Shown piece after piece: positions 63,189 through 64,000 of a DNA stretch of 64,000 bases (within the stretch, counting starts at the first letter, position 1; every line of letters starts with the position of its first letter). Position numbers and translations under genes: made by a program. Below the pieces are notes generated by a model. The model was not told where the DNA came from and ran no database searches. It saw only the letters and a list, made by a program, of their open reading frames with translations. The stretch comes from Hymenobacter sp. IS2118. GTDB taxonomy: Bacteria; Bacteroidota; Bacteroidia; Cytophagales; Hymenobacteraceae. The stretch lies in the NCBI RefSeq assembly GCF_000715495.1, contig NZ_JNLX01000084.1, forward strand, positions 62,001 to 126,000, given 5' to 3'.

Positions 63189-64000
63189 TTACCGGCCGGC
63201 AAAGGCCAGTAGGTCCGTGGTCAATTGGTCTTTATCAGTGAAGAACAAGCCGTGGGGCGCGCCCTTGTACACCTTCAGCTCGGCTCCGGAAACCATCTTG
63301 GCCGTACGCTCGCCGCTGGCCTCGAACGGTACAGTCGCGTCGGCATCGCCGTGAATCACCAGCGTGGGCACCTTAATGCCCTGCAAATCGGCCCGGAAAT
63401 CGGTAGCGCTGAAAGCCTTCACACAGTCGCTGGTAGCATTGGGTGCCGCCAATGACGTTACGGTGAAGTTCCAGTCAAGCACGGCTGAGCTCACTGGGTG
63501 GCTTATCATGCCCACGCCGTAGAAACTCTTGGCGAAGGTTTGCAGGAAGTCGAACCGGTCCTTCTTCAGGCCGTCCTGCATGCCGTCGAACACCGACTGG
63601 GGGACGCCCTCGGGGTTGTTGTCCGTTTTCAGCATAAACGGCGTCACGGCGCTTACAAAGGCCACGCGGGCAATGCGGGCGTCGCCGTAGGTACCCAGGT
63701 AGCGGGCTATTTCGCCGCCGCCCATCGAGAAGCCCACCAGCGTCACATTATTCAGGTCCAACTCTTCGAGCAGGGCGTTGAGGTCAGCAGCCATAGTGTC
63801 GTAATCGTAGCCCGTCCAGGGGCGCGAGGAGCGGCCGAAACCGCGCCGGTCGTAAGCAATGACGCGCAAGCCGCCCTTGGCCAGCCCAATGGCCTGGTGC
63901 TCCCACATGGTGTGGTCCAGCGGCCAGCCGTGAATGAGTACCACCGGGTTGCCCTGGCCCCAGTCTTCGTAGAAAATTTGGACCGGATGCCCGGCCGTGT
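63189..64000 (-). CDS. Alpha/beta hydrolase, non-heme chloroperoxidase-like (partial)
   Basis: At least 269 residues; the frame is open to the window edge, so the start is missing. The visible N-terminal part reads HPVQIFYEDWGQGNPVVLIHGWP, as in chloroperoxidase/esterase-type hydrolases. The nucleophile lies in GFSMGGGE, the acid is in VIHGDADATVP, and the His is in APHGLFFTDK near the C-terminus. Proteins named non-heme haloperoxidase in this family are in fact cofactor-free esterases or perhydrolases. It converges with the desaturase gene. Confidence 0.9.
   Translation of the reverse strand, partial: TAGHPVQIFYEDWGQGNPVVLIHGWPLDHTMWEHQAIGLAKGGLRVIAYDRRGFGRSSRPWTGYDYDTMAADLNALLEELDLNNVTLVGFSMGGGEIARYLGTYGDARIARVAFVSAVTPFMLKTDNNPEGVPQSVFDGMQDGLKKDRFDFLQTFAKSFYGVGMISHPVSSAVLDWNFTVTSLAAPNATSDCVKAFSATDFRADLQGIKVPTLVIHGDADATVPFEASGERTAKMVSGAELKVYKGAPHGLFFTDKDQLTTDLLAFAGR

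Overview
The window looks like a chromosomal segment of an aerobic, GC-rich Bacteroidota of the Cytophagales, most like Hymenobacter. This is inferred from gene content and sequence style: an alternative complex III plus heme-copper oxidase operon, a type IX secretion (T9SS) C-terminal domain, CarboxypepD_reg-like proteins, a MoxR/DUF58/SpoIIM/RDD cluster, TAnnTTTG-type -7 promoter boxes, and abundant intergenic inverted repeats. No rRNA, tRNA, CRISPR array, prophage or transposase gene was found.

Region 1 (1-13.9 kb) is respiratory. It holds the end of actB, then actC-D-E-F, cytochrome oxidase subunits II and I, a terminator, heme A synthase (ctaA), heme O synthase (cyoE), two subunit III-type proteins, a subunit IV-type protein, a Sco-like protein that has lost its copper ligands, a DUF420 protein and a small CxxC membrane protein, closed by a terminator. 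Together these form the menaquinol-to-oxygen branch and its heme A supply.

Region 2 (14-24.1 kb) has a very large NtrY-like sensor kinase, a 1267-residue probable outer-membrane protein, a DnaQ-type exonuclease and a DUF6056 membrane protein.

Region 3 (24.2-35 kb) is a leftward cluster of SpoIIM, a membrane protein, DUF4129, DUF4350, MoxR ATPase, DUF58 and a GH20 hexosaminidase, with a divergent RDD gene. A four-helix-bundle (23S IVP/S23-type) gene flanked by near-perfect 30-bp inverted repeats sits between moxR and DUF58.

Region 4 (35-50.6 kb) is metabolic and envelope-related: phenylalanine 4-monooxygenase, a TonB-C protein, a GNAT-nitrilase fusion, a split scoA/scoB pair with a serine hydrolase gene between them, two tandem CarboxypepD_reg paralogues, ribF, an LD-carboxypeptidase and a T9SS-secreted esterase.

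Region 5 (50.7-64 kb) is mainly housekeeping: truB, uppP, a DUF3098 protein, ftsX and tamB leftward, then tsaD, smpB, an NlpC/P60 peptidase, an HNH endonuclease and a fatty acid desaturase rightward, ending in a leftward alpha/beta hydrolase cut by the window edge.

The feature that family annotation explains least is the set of intergenic inverted repeats. At least nine loci carry long palindromes built from short near-repeated units, each locus with its own sequence. Three more carry REP-like elements sharing one core, and two further large palindromes are of other types.
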